A DNA stretch of 64,000 nt from an uncultured Pelagibacteraceae bacterium (GTDB lineage Bacteria > Pseudomonadota > Alphaproteobacteria > Pelagibacterales > Pelagibacteraceae): assembly GCA_902557775.1 (NCBI GenBank), contig CACEBD010000004.1:1-64000 (forward strand), in the 5' to 3' direction. Numbering within the stretch: position 1 is the first letter of the stretch; each line of letters opens with the position of its first letter. Both the position numbers and the translations under genes were made by a program. Under the pieces are notes generated by a model. The model had not been told where the DNA came from. It searched no databases and worked only from the letters and a program-made list of their open reading frames with translations. Below, piece after piece: positions 44,044-54,612 of this stretch.

Positions 44044-45597
44044 TTAAAAAAATCCCAATTTCTTCTCTGCGTAAGAAACATGAAGATTTTTATTTTGTCT
44101 ATAGTGATTAAGCATCATTTTATGCGTTTCTCTACCCACTCCAGACTGTTTATAACCACCAAATGGCGAGTGAGCTGGATAAGCATGATAACAATTTGTC
44201 CATACTATCCCTGCTTGTATAGCTCTTCCCATTCTATAAGCAATATTCCCATTTCTAGTCCAAACACCTGCTCCTAAACCATAAAGAGTATCATTCGCAA
44301 TTCTCAATGCGTCTGCTTCATCTTTAAATTTAATTACAGAAACAACTGGGCCAAAAATTTCTTCTTGAGAAATACGCATATTGTTTTTAGCTTCAAAAAT
44401 AGTTGGTTGAATATAATTTCCCTTTTCCAATCCACTATTAAGTTTTCCAACGCTTCCCCCTGTAAGAACTTTAGCTCCTTCTTTTTTTCCTAGATCAAGG
44501 TAAGATTTTATCTTCTCCATTTGTTCTACGGAAGCTTGCGCTCCGATCATAGTTTCCATTTTTAAAGGGTTGTCTTGAACAACTGCTTTAGTTCTTTTGA
44601 TACATCTTTCCATAAATTTATCGTAGATAGACTCTTGAACTAACGCTCTGCTTGGACAAGTACATACCTCACCTTGGTTTAGATTAAACATTACAAAACC
44701 TTCAACACATTTATCTAAGAAGTCATCATCTTTATTCATAATGTCTTCAAAAAATATGTTCGGAGATTTACCACCTAATTCCAAAGTAATTGGAATTATG
44801 TTTTGTGCAGCATACTGCATTATTAATCTTCCAGTTGTTGTTTCACCTGTAAAAGCAACTTTAGCAACTCTTTTTGATGATGCTAAAGGCTTACCTGCTT
44901 CTAATCCATAACCACTTACGATGTTAACTACTCCTGGAGGCAATAAGTCTCCAATAAGTTCCATCATTACCATAATTGATGCTGGTGTTTGTTCAGCTGG
45001 TTTTAAAACTGAGCAGTTTCCTGCAGCCAAAGCTGGTGCAAGTTTCCATGTCGCCATTAATAATGGAAAATTCCATGGAACTATTTGACCAACCACACCT
45101 AGAGGTTCTGGTATATTATAAGAGTATTGAGAGTTGCTTATTTCAGCCACTGAGCCTTCTTCGGCTCTTATTACCCCGGCAAAATACCTCCAATGATCTA
45201 TCACTAAAGGCAAATCTGCTGCCATACATTCTCTAATTGGTTTACCATTATCTAAACACTCAGCTGCAGCTAGTAAATTTAGATTTTTTTCAAGCACATC
45301 AGCTATCTTGTACAAAATATTTGACCTGGTAGTGATGTCTGTTTTTCCCCATTCAGGGAAAGCCGCGTGAGCTGCGTCTAATGCAGCCTCTACGTCTTTT
45401 TCATTCGATCGTGCAACTGAACAGATTTTCTCATTATTTATCGGGCTAACATTATCAAAATATTTGCCTGACTTTGGTTCTACAAATTTACCATTAATAA
45501 AGTTGCCGTATTTTGCTTTAAATGGAAATTTTACTTTTAAATGAGAGGTATCTAAAGCTGAAGACACGTTCGAGTTTTTTGCTTGTTGTGTACTCAT
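44044..45597 (-). CDS. Aldehyde dehydrogenase (NAD-dependent)
   Basis: [51 protein letters not shown]. Confidence 0.93.
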   Translation of the reverse strand: MSTQQAKNSNVSSALDTSHLKVKFPFKAKYGNFINGKFVEPKSGKYFDNVSPINNEKICSVARSNEKDVEAALDAAHAAFPEWGKTDITTRSNILYKIADVLEKNLNLLAAAECLDNGKPIRECMAADLPLVIDHWRYFAGVIRAEEGSVAEISNSQYSYNIPEPLGVVGQIVPWNFPLLMATWKLAPALAAGNCSVLKPAEQTPASIMVMMELIGDLLPPGVVNIVSGYGLEAGKPLASSKRVAKVAFTGETTTGRLIMQYAAQNIIPITLELGGKSPNIFFEDIMNKDDDFLDKCVEGFVMFNLNQGEVCTCPSRALVQESIYDKFMERCIKRTKAVVQDNPLKMETMIGAQASVEQMEKIKSYLDLGKKEGAKVLTGGSVGKLNSGLEKGNYIQPTIFEAKNNMRISQEEIFGPVVSVIKFKDEADALRIANDTLYGLGAGVWTRNGNIAYRMGRAIQAGIVWTNCYHAYPAHSPFGGYKQSGVGRETHKMMLNHYRQNKNLHVSYAEKKLGFF

Positions 45598-45723
45598 TTT
45601 TCCCCCTTTTTATTTATTATAATTAAAACCAATATGAACTAGATTGTACATATTTATTTTTGGCATAAAATTTTTATCTACTAAATATTGATTAAATCAA
45701 TTAAAAGTTGAGATTTCATGAGA

Positions 45724-45752
45724 AACGGGAGGTTTAGGTTAAACCCCCCGTT
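45724..45752 (-). terminator. Likely recA 3' hairpin
   Basis: AACGGG(A)GGTTTA-GGT-TAAACC(C)CCCGTT just after the recA stop; the single mismatch becomes a G-U wobble on the minus-strand RNA. Confidence 0.65.
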
Positions 45753-45770
45753 GAAATGATGGCAGAAGAT

Positions 45771-46874
45771 TTATTCTTCTTCTTTCTTGTCGCTAATTTT
45801 TTCGTTTGCTGAAGGATTACCCTCTAGCTCTTTACTAATTGCTGAAGCTTCATCCCTTATAATTTTTTCTATTTCCGCAGCAACACTTGGATTTTTTTGA
45901 AGGTAAATTTTAGCATTTTCTCTACCTTGTCCTATTTTTTCACCTTTGTAAGCATACCAGGCACCTGATTTTTCTACAACGCCTGCTTTGGTACCTAAAT
46001 CAATAAGCTCACCTAGTTTGCTTATTCCTTTTCCATACATTAAATCAAATTCTACAACTTTGAATGGTGGAGCAACTTTATTTTTAATTACTTTTACTCT
46101 AGTAGAGTTTCCAATAATTTGATCTTTTTCCTTAATAGCTCCTATTCTTCTTATATCCATTCTAACCGATGAATAAAATTTAAGAGCATTTCCTCCAGAT
46201 GTTGTTTCAGGATTACCGAACATTACACCGATCTTCATTCTAATTTGATTTATAAATATTACCATTGTGTTAGATTTAGATACAGAACCTGTAATTTTTC
46301 TTAAAGCTTGGCTCATTAATCTTGATTGTAATCCAACATGGTGATCTCCCATTTCTCCTTCCAGTTCAGCTTTTGGAGTTAAAGCCGCTACTGAGTCAAC
46401 TACCAAAACAGAAACTGAACCTGATTTTATTAAAGTATCAGTTATCTCTAAAGCTTGCTCTCCAGTATCAGGTTGAGATATTAGTAATTCCTCAGTTTTA
46501 ACACCTAATTTTTTAGCATATACTGGGTCCATTGCATGTTCAGCGTCTACAAATGCACATATACCACCTGCTTTTTGAGCTTCAGCAACTACTTGTAATG
46601 CAAGGGTTGTTTTGCCTGATGATTCTGGGCCATATATCTCAATAATTCTACCTTTTGGTAGACCGCCAATTCCTAAAGCTAAGTCTAAACTAAGTGAGCC
46701 TGTTGAAATAGCTTCTACGTCTAGCGCTTGTTGCTGTCCAAGTCTCATTACAGAGCCTTTACCGAAATTTTGATCAATTTGGCTTATAGCTGCCTCTAAA
46801 GACTTATTTTTTTCTTTTAATTCCTGCTGTTTTTTATTGTCAGATTTTACGACTTTTAAGTTATTTTTTGTCAT
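45771..46874 (-). CDS. recA: Recombinase RecA
   Basis: [37 protein letters not shown]. Confidence 0.98.
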   Translation of the reverse strand: MTKNNLKVVKSDNKKQQELKEKNKSLEAAISQIDQNFGKGSVMRLGQQQALDVEAISTGSLSLDLALGIGGLPKGRIIEIYGPESSGKTTLALQVVAEAQKAGGICAFVDAEHAMDPVYAKKLGVKTEELLISQPDTGEQALEITDTLIKSGSVSVLVVDSVAALTPKAELEGEMGDHHVGLQSRLMSQALRKITGSVSKSNTMVIFINQIRMKIGVMFGNPETTSGGNALKFYSSVRMDIRRIGAIKEKDQIIGNSTRVKVIKNKVAPPFKVVEFDLMYGKGISKLGELIDLGTKAGVVEKSGAWYAYKGEKIGQGRENAKIYLQKNPSVAAEIEKIIRDEASAISKELEGNPSANEKISDKKEEE

Positions 46875-46968
46875 TTTATTTATCCTTTTTTTGTTCGAAT
46901 CGATAGTTTAAATGTACACATTTTGTTCTTTTTATCAAGAACATAAAATATCTCCTTAAAAAAAGCGT

Positions 46969-48258
46969 TTATTTAAGGGATTTTACAGAGAGTGTTCCTA
47001 TTTTTTTGGCAAGTTCAAATTGAGAGACTACAAAGTCCCTTTCAGCGCGAGCAAATGATATTCTAGCATCCAATAGAAGGCTTCTAGATTGGATGAGCTC
47101 CAGAGTTGTTCTAGTATTACCAGAATCATACTCTAAAGTAATACCTTCATTTGCAATTTCTGCAGCTTCAAGCTGTGCTCTAGTTGCTTCAAGAACACTT
47201 TTTGAAGACTGAAATTGAGACCAAGCGTTAGAGGTCTCTATATTTATTAAATTTTTAGTATCTTGTAAAAGTAGTTTTGAGCGTTGTTTATCATACGAGG
47301 ATTTTTTAATAGAAGAAATATTTTCTCCTCCTTTTATTAAAGGCCAGGTAATAGTTGCTTTTACAGTTTCATCATCTCTTTCGTCTATTGTTGAACTAAA
47401 ATCTTTATTTTCAGATTTTGAAACTTTTATTGAGGCTGAAGGTGAAAGTCTGGCTTTTTCAATATTTAATTTCTTAAGTGATATTTCGTAATCTAATTTT
47501 GAAATTAAAAGTCTCAAATTATTTAAATCAGCTAATTGTAAAGCAGAGTCTAGAGAATTAGGTAAATCTAAAATGACACTCTGATCTAAACTTTCATAAT
47601 CTGGTGTTTTTTCACTAGTGACCCTTTGAAAGTTAGTTTTAGAAGAAAGTAGTTCTGTCTTTGCTTTAATTAGTTTAGCGCGAGCGCCTGCTAAAGAAGA
47701 TTCTGATTGAGCTAGATCAGTAAGAGTTATTTCTCCTTTTTGTAATCTTGCATTATCTGACTCAACTTGTCTCTCAAATAAATTAACGTTTGCATTATTA
47801 AAATTCTCATTTTTAGATTTGTATATAAAATCAAAATAAGCATCAGCAGTATCTAATATAGTTTGTTGTTCGGTTTGTCTTAGTACTAATTTAGCTTTTT
47901 GATTTTCTAATTCAGTTTTTTTAAATGTATTAATACCTTTAAAACCAGAAAAAATTTTTTGCTCCAATGTTATAGTTTTACTTTCGGAGTCTAAATTCGA
48001 GTCTGCTAAGTTTGTGCCGCTTTTATTTACTTGATTAGTTGAGGTAGTACTAGTCTGATCTCCAGAAATACTAATACTTGGTAAAAATTCACTTCTAGAA
48101 ATATTTTTACTCTGTTTTGCTGACTCTAAATTTTTTCTTTCTGCGTTAAGTTGAAGATTATTTTCCATTGCCTTATTAAGATAGTAGTTAAAATTAATAT
48201 CTGCATTTAAACTTGAAAAATATAAAAATTGAAAAAATATAACAAATATTTTTTTCAT
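46969..48258 (-). CDS. tolC: TolC-family outer membrane efflux protein
   Basis: Signal peptide and TolC-like coiled-coil repeats (LDTADAYFDFI..., NIETSNAWSQFQSSKSVLEA). Confidence 0.85.
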   Translation of the reverse strand: MKKIFVIFFQFLYFSSLNADINFNYYLNKAMENNLQLNAERKNLESAKQSKNISRSEFLPSISISGDQTSTTSTNQVNKSGTNLADSNLDSESKTITLEQKIFSGFKGINTFKKTELENQKAKLVLRQTEQQTILDTADAYFDFIYKSKNENFNNANVNLFERQVESDNARLQKGEITLTDLAQSESSLAGARAKLIKAKTELLSSKTNFQRVTSEKTPDYESLDQSVILDLPNSLDSALQLADLNNLRLLISKLDYEISLKKLNIEKARLSPSASIKVSKSENKDFSSTIDERDDETVKATITWPLIKGGENISSIKKSSYDKQRSKLLLQDTKNLINIETSNAWSQFQSSKSVLEATRAQLEAAEIANEGITLEYDSGNTRTTLELIQSRSLLLDARISFARAERDFVVSQFELAKKIGTLSVKSLK

Positions 48259-49176
48259 CTAATTAAACCTAATTGACTTGAGTCTGTGCTTTTCATCTAT
48301 TTTAATAATAGAGTCCGCACTTTTACTAAAGTTTTTTAACATATGCTTAGTAAGTCTTTCATAAAACATTATAAAATTTTTTATTTGGGTTTTGTTCATT
48401 ATTTTTTTTCCTTTTGATGTAACGCTCAGTTTTTTTTCTTGTAATAATCTCCACTTAAATACATGTGAAAAACTAGGTACTTTCAAAAAAATAGATATAT
48501 TAATTAACTTAAAAATATTTTTATATTTATTTTTTAATTCTGTATTTACTTTTGTTCTCCAAATTCTTTTTTTGTCTTTATCTTTTTCTAATTCATTTAT
48601 AGGTACTATTAAATCTTTTTCTTTTTGCGGTGTTACTCCGACGCACCAACCTTCAAATATAACTATATCTTGTTTATTTTCTACTTTTTGCCATTTTTTT
48701 TTTGGCAATCTATCATCGATAGATTTATCAAATTTTGGAATTAAAATTTTACTAAAATTTGATTTTTTTATTTTTTTTAAACAGGTAAATAATAAATTAG
48801 TATCATGAGTGCCTGGAACTCCTCTTGTTAGAAATAATGGGCTTACTTTTTCTGACATTTTTTTTCGCTCTTTATAAGTTTTATAAAAGTCATCAATTGA
48901 GAAAGTTATTGTATTTAAACCATAGGCCTCTTTTAATAGTATCTTAAGAATATTTGATATTGTAGATTTTCCTGATCCTTGACCTCCGGTTAAACCTATA
49001 ATTTTTGTTTTTTTATTTGTTGAGTAATTTCTGTAGATAAATTCGCTTAAAGGTAAATAAAAATTATTTAATTGGCCAATTTTATTCCTGAATGGCTCTG
49101 ATGTTACCTCCTGAGATTTGAGAAAATGTAAATATTTTTTCTTAATTTTCTGATATTTTAAACTACTTAATTTCAT
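48259..49176 (-). CDS. P-loop kinase, probable D-glycerate 3-kinase (GLYK-type)
   Basis: GLTGGQGSGKSTISNIL, FSIDDFYKTYKERKKM, RGVPGTHDTNLL, FEGWCVG. Confidence 0.75.
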   Translation of the reverse strand: MKLSSLKYQKIKKKYLHFLKSQEVTSEPFRNKIGQLNNFYLPLSEFIYRNYSTNKKTKIIGLTGGQGSGKSTISNILKILLKEAYGLNTITFSIDDFYKTYKERKKMSEKVSPLFLTRGVPGTHDTNLLFTCLKKIKKSNFSKILIPKFDKSIDDRLPKKKWQKVENKQDIVIFEGWCVGVTPQKEKDLIVPINELEKDKDKKRIWRTKVNTELKNKYKNIFKLINISIFLKVPSFSHVFKWRLLQEKKLSVTSKGKKIMNKTQIKNFIMFYERLTKHMLKNFSKSADSIIKIDEKHRLKSIRFN

Positions 49177-49185
49177 ATTTTAATT

Positions 49186-49788
49186 TTAATTAGTAGTTTT
49201 TTTTATAGCATCTTCTAGATACTCAAGTCTATCTTGACCCCAAAATATTTCATTTTCAAAAACATAAGATGGTGCTCCAAATACATTTTGATCCATTGCG
49301 TCTTTTGAATTTTTTTTATACTTAAGATCAATTTCATCTGATAATGCTAAATTTTTTATTTCTTCAAAATTTAATTTTAATTTTTCGCAAATTTCCTCAA
49401 GAATTTTGTAATCTGAAATATCTTTTTCTAATGACCAAATATACTCTAAACACATCTTGCCAAATATTAATTTATCTCCTTTTTTGCACGCTGCTATAAC
49501 AAATTTTGCGGGCAGGTGAGGGTCCGAAGGAGGAAAAAATTTTGGCTGTTTATTTATTTTAACATTAAATTTTTTTGCAATTCTATCTATTTCTATAAGT
49601 CTATACTTTTGTCTTGAAGGGTGTCTTTTAGGAACTGGTAAACCTCCTGTATTTGAAAAAATTTCACCTACTAGATCAACAGGTTTTTCGTCAATTTCGA
49701 GGTTGTATTTTTTTACCAGAGATAAAAATCTTTCTAAGCCTAAATACGAGAAAGGTGATGCAATACTGTAATAATACTCTACTTTCAT
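49186..49788 (-). CDS. 2-hydroxychromene-2-carboxylate isomerase / DsbA-family protein
   Basis: YYYSIASPFSYLGLERF, VFGAPSYVFENEIFWGQDRLEYLE. Confidence 0.85.
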   Translation of the reverse strand: MKVEYYYSIASPFSYLGLERFLSLVKKYNLEIDEKPVDLVGEIFSNTGGLPVPKRHPSRQKYRLIEIDRIAKKFNVKINKQPKFFPPSDPHLPAKFVIAACKKGDKLIFGKMCLEYIWSLEKDISDYKILEEICEKLKLNFEEIKNLALSDEIDLKYKKNSKDAMDQNVFGAPSYVFENEIFWGQDRLEYLEDAIKKTTN

Positions 49789-49906
49789 AATCTAAATTCA
49801 AAATACATTACGCGCATTTAAACATACTCACAAGTCATCAAAATCACCTTCAAATGTTCACCTTTTGATTCCTTTTTGATTCTATTAGAGACTCAAAATA
49901 CAACTT

Positions 49907-50779
49907 TTAGTTATTAAATTCTTTTATATTTATCAAATTTTCTGAGCTTTTTAATAATTCTTTTTTATTTTGTCTTAAAGATACTAAAAATATAATAATA
50001 CAAAACAGGATCACAGGTATTTGTAAAAAAACTAAATCTAAAGTGAAGAATTTATTTATATATCCTAAAATTATAATTATAAAAAAAGATCTAATCAAAA
50101 CTTGTAATTTAAATACTGCGATAATTGAAAAAGAATGGATAATTAGATTAAAAAATGACATCTTTGATGGTCCAAAATATCTTTTACCTCTAGTTGAGTC
50201 TATTTCATTATAATCTAATAGATATTTTTTAATCGTCCCAGAGTAACTATTCCATAAACTAGCTTTATCTTGAATAATTTTTGCATCATTTATTGTCAGG
50301 CAGCTATAATTACCGAAATTAATTATTTTTCCTGTAAATATATAGGTAATTATTTTGTGCATTAAATATAATGTTTTAAAAAAAATTCCTTCAGACCTTT
50401 TAACTCTTTTTGCTACCACTGAAAGCTTAGGGTCATTTTTTACTTTATCGATTAAACTTCTAAGCTCTGTAGGCCTATCTTCTCCATCACCATCCATTAA
50501 AATTAGAAAATCAAATTTTTCTTTTTGAACGCTGTACCTTATTCCAAAGGCATTACATTTAGCATGACCCTTATTTTGTTTCATATTTAAAATTTTCAAT
50601 GATTTAATATTTTTTGGCCTATTAATCTCAGGAGTTTTCATTGTTGATGCATCATTTATTACTAAACAATCAACAAATACACCTTCAATTTCTTTTATAA
50701 CTTGATCAATTTCTAAAAGTAATTGTTTTAAAGAGTCCCAATCGTTAAAAATTGGAATAATAATTATAATTTTTTTCAT
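49907..50779 (-). CDS. Family 2 glycosyltransferase with C-terminal membrane segments
   Basis: IIIPIFNDWDSL, INDAST, NKGHAKCNAFGIRY, LMDGDGEDRP; start at ATG 50779 overlapping the upstream stop. Confidence 0.85.
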   Translation of the reverse strand: MKKIIIIIPIFNDWDSLKQLLLEIDQVIKEIEGVFVDCLVINDASTMKTPEINRPKNIKSLKILNMKQNKGHAKCNAFGIRYSVQKEKFDFLILMDGDGEDRPTELRSLIDKVKNDPKLSVVAKRVKRSEGIFFKTLYLMHKIITYIFTGKIINFGNYSCLTINDAKIIQDKASLWNSYSGTIKKYLLDYNEIDSTRGKRYFGPSKMSFFNLIIHSFSIIAVFKLQVLIRSFFIIIILGYINKFFTLDLVFLQIPVILFCIIIFLVSLRQNKKELLKSSENLINIKEFNN

Positions 50780-52146
50780 CTGATACCAATCATACAATAT
50801 CCAACTGGTTTTATAGATCCAAAGACGCCAGGACAAATGTTTTTAAGTATTTTTGGATTACCAGTATAAATCACTCCTTCTTCTTTGTTTAAATTTTTAG
50901 ACTCATCTTTTAGCTCTATAATCCATTTTGGTCTAGAATCTAAATGGTAAGACAAATTTCCAGCAAACCATTCGTCTCCAATTACTATTTTTATCTCGTT
51001 AGTAAAATTATCATCCCATCTATTTTGAACTAATCTTGCAATTTCCTTTCCTGGATAATCAGTTCTTTTAAAATCATTTTTTAAGGATATTAAAGCATAT
51101 GTCCCGGGTGAAATTAAAAAGAAAAATACAAAAACAATATAGAACTTTTTAATTTTATTGAGATTAATATTTTTTCTAAAGATTTGAATAATCACTACAC
51201 CGGCTAAAAGATAGAAAGGTGTCATCCACATTGTTCTTAATTTAGCACCCATTATCATTGATGTAAGAAAAATAAATAATAAAGGTATTAAAAAAGTAAA
51301 GAATAAAAAAATTAATTTTTGGTCTAAAACAATCTTATTAAGTTTAAATTTGTTTATTAAAAAAAAAGTCATAATAAAAAAAGGTAATAGAATAATTAAT
51401 TGCTTAAAAATGAAAGTAATTGGAAAAATTAAATGATCCATAAGATTTCCTGCAACACCTGTTCTATTAATGCCGTATGATAAAGTTATGAAATTGTTGT
51501 CAAATAACCAAAATATGTGAGGTAAAACAATTAATAAAACTAAAGGGCCAATTATTAAAAAATTGTATGATTTAATTTTTTTTTTTATTAATAAATATAA
51601 AAATAATAATTTTATACCTAGCACCAAGTATAAGAAAATATATTTAGACAATATTCCTAGTCCTAATGTTAAGCTTAAAAAAATATAATCTAAATATTTA
51701 TCATATTTAATGCAGCGCCAGGCAAAGAAAATACTAAATGCCCAAAAAGGTAATTGAGAAATATTTACATTAAATTCAGGGGAAGTATAATTATAATAAA
51801 AAATACTCTCTAGTAATAAAACTGATAAAAAAGCCAAATAATCACTTTTGAAAAAATCTTTAGCAAAATTAAAAACTGCTATAAAAGCTGAGATAACAAA
51901 TAGTTGACTTAAAAGATAATATGCCCAGTCTTGATTTCCAAATATTTTATAAAAGAATTCGACCGCAAAAGCACTAAATGGTGGGTGCTTATTAAACCCC
52001 CAACTTAAGTTACTACCCCATGCTAATGCTTCGATTGTATCTAGTGGGAGATTAACGTTTGTTAATGACGGTATCAAAGTCCATAGAAATAGATGAATGA
52101 AAAGAAAGAAAAAATAAAATTTGTATATATTTTTTTTTGAAACCAT
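50776..52146 (-). CDS. ArnT-like / GT39-family membrane glycosyltransferase
   Basis: Multi-TM; DTIEALAWGSNLSWGFNKHPPFSAF resembles the dolichyl-P-mannose mannosyltransferase/ArnT N-terminus. Confidence 0.75.
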   Translation of the reverse strand: MVSKKNIYKFYFFFLFIHLFLWTLIPSLTNVNLPLDTIEALAWGSNLSWGFNKHPPFSAFAVEFFYKIFGNQDWAYYLLSQLFVISAFIAVFNFAKDFFKSDYLAFLSVLLLESIFYYNYTSPEFNVNISQLPFWAFSIFFAWRCIKYDKYLDYIFLSLTLGLGILSKYIFLYLVLGIKLLFLYLLIKKKIKSYNFLIIGPLVLLIVLPHIFWLFDNNFITLSYGINRTGVAGNLMDHLIFPITFIFKQLIILLPFFIMTFFLINKFKLNKIVLDQKLIFLFFTFLIPLLFIFLTSMIMGAKLRTMWMTPFYLLAGVVIIQIFRKNINLNKIKKFYIVFVFFFLISPGTYALISLKNDFKRTDYPGKEIARLVQNRWDDNFTNEIKIVIGDEWFAGNLSYHLDSRPKWIIELKDESKNLNKEEGVIYTGNPKILKNICPGVFGSIKPVGYCMIGIR

Positions 52147-52220
52147 AAATATTGAAATTATTACAATTTATATGCTATTGACACGACTAAAATCAAACAT
52201 ATACTCGCGAAATTCGAAAA

Positions 52221-52646
52221 ATGGTTAAAAAAAGTACTATTAAAAAAAGGTATACTCCAAACTCAAAAGAAAAATATATGTGTGCAAAGCATAAAAAGTT
52301 TTTCACAGATGAGCTATTAAATTGGAAAAAAGAAATCATTAAGGCAAACAACTTAGGCAATATACTTAATTCATCGGATGATAATGTTTCCTCTGCAGAT
52401 ATTGTTGACCAAGCATCATCTTACACTGATAAATCTGTAGAGATGAAAGCCTTGAATAGAAGCAGAAAATTAATATCTAAAATAAATTCAGCTCTACAAA
52501 GAATAAAAGATGGAACTTATGGGTATTGTGAAGAGACTGGTGAACCTATAGGTTTAAAAAGATTAATGGCGAGACCAGTAGCTACTCTTTCTATTGAGGC
52601 TCAGGAAAGACATGAAAGGGATGAAAAAATATTCATCGACGACTAA
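52221..52646 (+). CDS. dksA: RNA polymerase-binding transcription factor DksA
   Basis: DGTYGYCEETGEPIGLKRLMARPVATLSIEAQERHER. Confidence 0.94.
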   Translation: MVKKSTIKKRYTPNSKEKYMCAKHKKFFTDELLNWKKEIIKANNLGNILNSSDDNVSSADIVDQASSYTDKSVEMKALNRSRKLISKINSALQRIKDGTYGYCEETGEPIGLKRLMARPVATLSIEAQERHERDEKIFIDD

Positions 52647-53269
52647 ACTTTTGGGATTTTTTCACCATTTTTTAATAAGTCATATCCTTTTTTAACTGCC
52701 TCTCTAATGGCAATTTCTTCATACCATCTTCTTAAATTTTTAAAATTTTTTAAACCTATGTCATGCCACTCATGCCTTGCTATCCAAGGAAATGTAGCTA
52801 TATCTGCAATTGAATAATATTTACCTGCAAGAAAATTTGAATTTGCCAATCTTTCATCTAATTCTTTATATATTCTCTCAGAAATTTTAAAATATCTTCT
52901 TTCTCCAAACTCACTTTTACCAGGATTGTAATGGTGAAATTGATGATGTTGTCCAAGCATTGGGCCAATGTATCCCATTTGTCCCATTAACCATTGATTA
53001 ATAACTGTCCTTTCACCTTCATCGTAGAACTTTCCACTTTTCTCGCCTAAGTAAATTAAAATTGCCCCTGACTCAAAAAGACTTACTTTATTGATATGAT
53101 CTATAATTACAGGTGTTTTGCTAAAAGGACTTAATTTCTTAAACTCTGGTTTAAATTGTTCTTCTTTATTGATATTAATCTTCGTAACCTTAAATTTAAA
53201 TTTAATCTCTTCGAGCATAATTGAAATTTTTTTACCATTTGGAGTATTAGCGGTAAGAAGTTCAATCAC
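52643..53269 (-). CDS. Glutathione S-transferase family protein
   Basis: NGKKISIMLEE, SPFSKTPVI, SIADIATFPW. Confidence 0.88.
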   Translation of the reverse strand: MIELLTANTPNGKKISIMLEEIKFKFKVTKININKEEQFKPEFKKLSPFSKTPVIIDHINKVSLFESGAILIYLGEKSGKFYDEGERTVINQWLMGQMGYIGPMLGQHHQFHHYNPGKSEFGERRYFKISERIYKELDERLANSNFLAGKYYSIADIATFPWIARHEWHDIGLKNFKNLRRWYEEIAIREAVKKGYDLLKNGEKIPKV

Positions 53270-54279
53270 TTTTTTCCAAGTCTCTCCTGAATAGTTTTAG
53301 AGGATGTTGTAAATTCGAACCTGTATTTTTCATTAGGTCTTGCTCTTTTGAAGCATTCAACTGAAGCTAGAGCTACTTCATGAAAACCCGAAAGAATTAG
53401 TTTGAGTTTACCTGGATAGTTACAAATATCACCAACAGCAAATATTCCTTTTTTATTAGTTTCAAAATTTTCTGAATTTACTGTGATTGTTTTTTTACTC
53501 ATATTTAAACCCCATTCAGCTATAGGTCCTAATTTCATAACTAATCCAAAAAAACTTAAAACAAAATCTGTTTTAATTTTTTCAATTTTGCCATCGTCAA
53601 ATTTAATACTTATTGACTTTATATCCTTTTCTCCTTCTATAGAGTTTAATTGGCAAGGTGTTTTTATCGAAATTTTACCTTCTTTTTCTAATTTTTTAAT
53701 TTCATTTAATGTATGTGGAGTGCCTCTAAATTCATTTCTTCTATGAATTAAATTGATATTTGAAAATTTAGATAATTCTAACGCCCAATCTAAAGCAGAG
53801 TCGCCTCCGCCAAAAATTGAAATATTTTTGTTTTTAAATTTCTCTTTATTTTTAACAGCATAAAAAATAAATTTATCCTCAAATTTTTCCGCATCTTCAA
53901 TTGAAAGTTTTCTGGGTTCAAAAGAGCCAACTCCCCCAGCGATAATTATATTGGGTGCTATAAATTGATTATTTTTATTTGTTTTGATAATCCAATTGTT
54001 TTTATCTTGTGTTACTTCATCTACTCTTTCATTTAAAAAAAATTCTGTTTTAAATGGTTTTATTTGATCAAATAATCTTTTAGTTAATTCTTCTCCTGTG
54101 CATTCTGGAACTGCTGGTATATCATAAATAGGTTTATCAGGATAAAGTTCGATACATTGGCCTCCTACTTTATCTAAGTTGTCAATCACTACTGATTTGA
54201 GGCCTTTGATTCCTAATTGGTGTACTGCAAATAATCCTACGGGACCTGCTCCAATAACAATAGTATCAATTTTTTTCAT
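53266..54279 (-). CDS. Ferredoxin--NADP reductase (thioredoxin reductase-like type)
   Basis: TIVIGAGPVGLFAVHQLGIKGLKSVVID, FGGGDSALDWALEL, AVGDICNYPGKLKLILSGFHEVALA. Confidence 0.88.
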   Translation of the reverse strand: MKKIDTIVIGAGPVGLFAVHQLGIKGLKSVVIDNLDKVGGQCIELYPDKPIYDIPAVPECTGEELTKRLFDQIKPFKTEFFLNERVDEVTQDKNNWIIKTNKNNQFIAPNIIIAGGVGSFEPRKLSIEDAEKFEDKFIFYAVKNKEKFKNKNISIFGGGDSALDWALELSKFSNINLIHRRNEFRGTPHTLNEIKKLEKEGKISIKTPCQLNSIEGEKDIKSISIKFDDGKIEKIKTDFVLSFFGLVMKLGPIAEWGLNMSKKTITVNSENFETNKKGIFAVGDICNYPGKLKLILSGFHEVALASVECFKRARPNEKYRFEFTTSSKTIQERLGKK

Positions 54280-54599
54280 TATGTTTGCTTCGCTGGTGTA
54301 GTTATAATTAAACCATCTAATTCATCAGAAACAATTAATTGACAACTTAATCTACTATTTTTTTTTGGTTCATATGCCATATCAATCATGTCAACCTCTG
54401 CCTCTTCTGCCTTAGGAAGTTTATCTAACCATCTTTCTTCGACATAAACATGACAAGTTGCGCAAGCCATAGATCCTCCACAGTCAGCGTCGATGCCTGG
54501 TATATCGTTTTGAATTGCCCCTTCCATTACGGAAAGGCCATTTTCTACCTCTATTGTTTTAGAACTTCCCTCGAATTCTTTATAAGTAATTTTTGCCAC
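54279..54599 (-). CDS. 2Fe-2S ferredoxin (adrenodoxin-type)
   Basis: DADCGGSMACATCHVYVEERW...SRLSCQLIVSDELDGL. Confidence 0.93.
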   Translation of the reverse strand: MAKITYKEFEGSSKTIEVENGLSVMEGAIQNDIPGIDADCGGSMACATCHVYVEERWLDKLPKAEEAEVDMIDMAYEPKKNSRLSCQLIVSDELDGLIITTPAKQT

Positions 54600-54612
54600 A
54601 AATATATTTTTC

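Noticed and set aside
49818-49889. Short reading frame ...IKKESKGEHLKVILMTCEYV
   Set aside because: No start codon within the open stretch and very short; kept only as an intergenic curiosity, not called as CDS.
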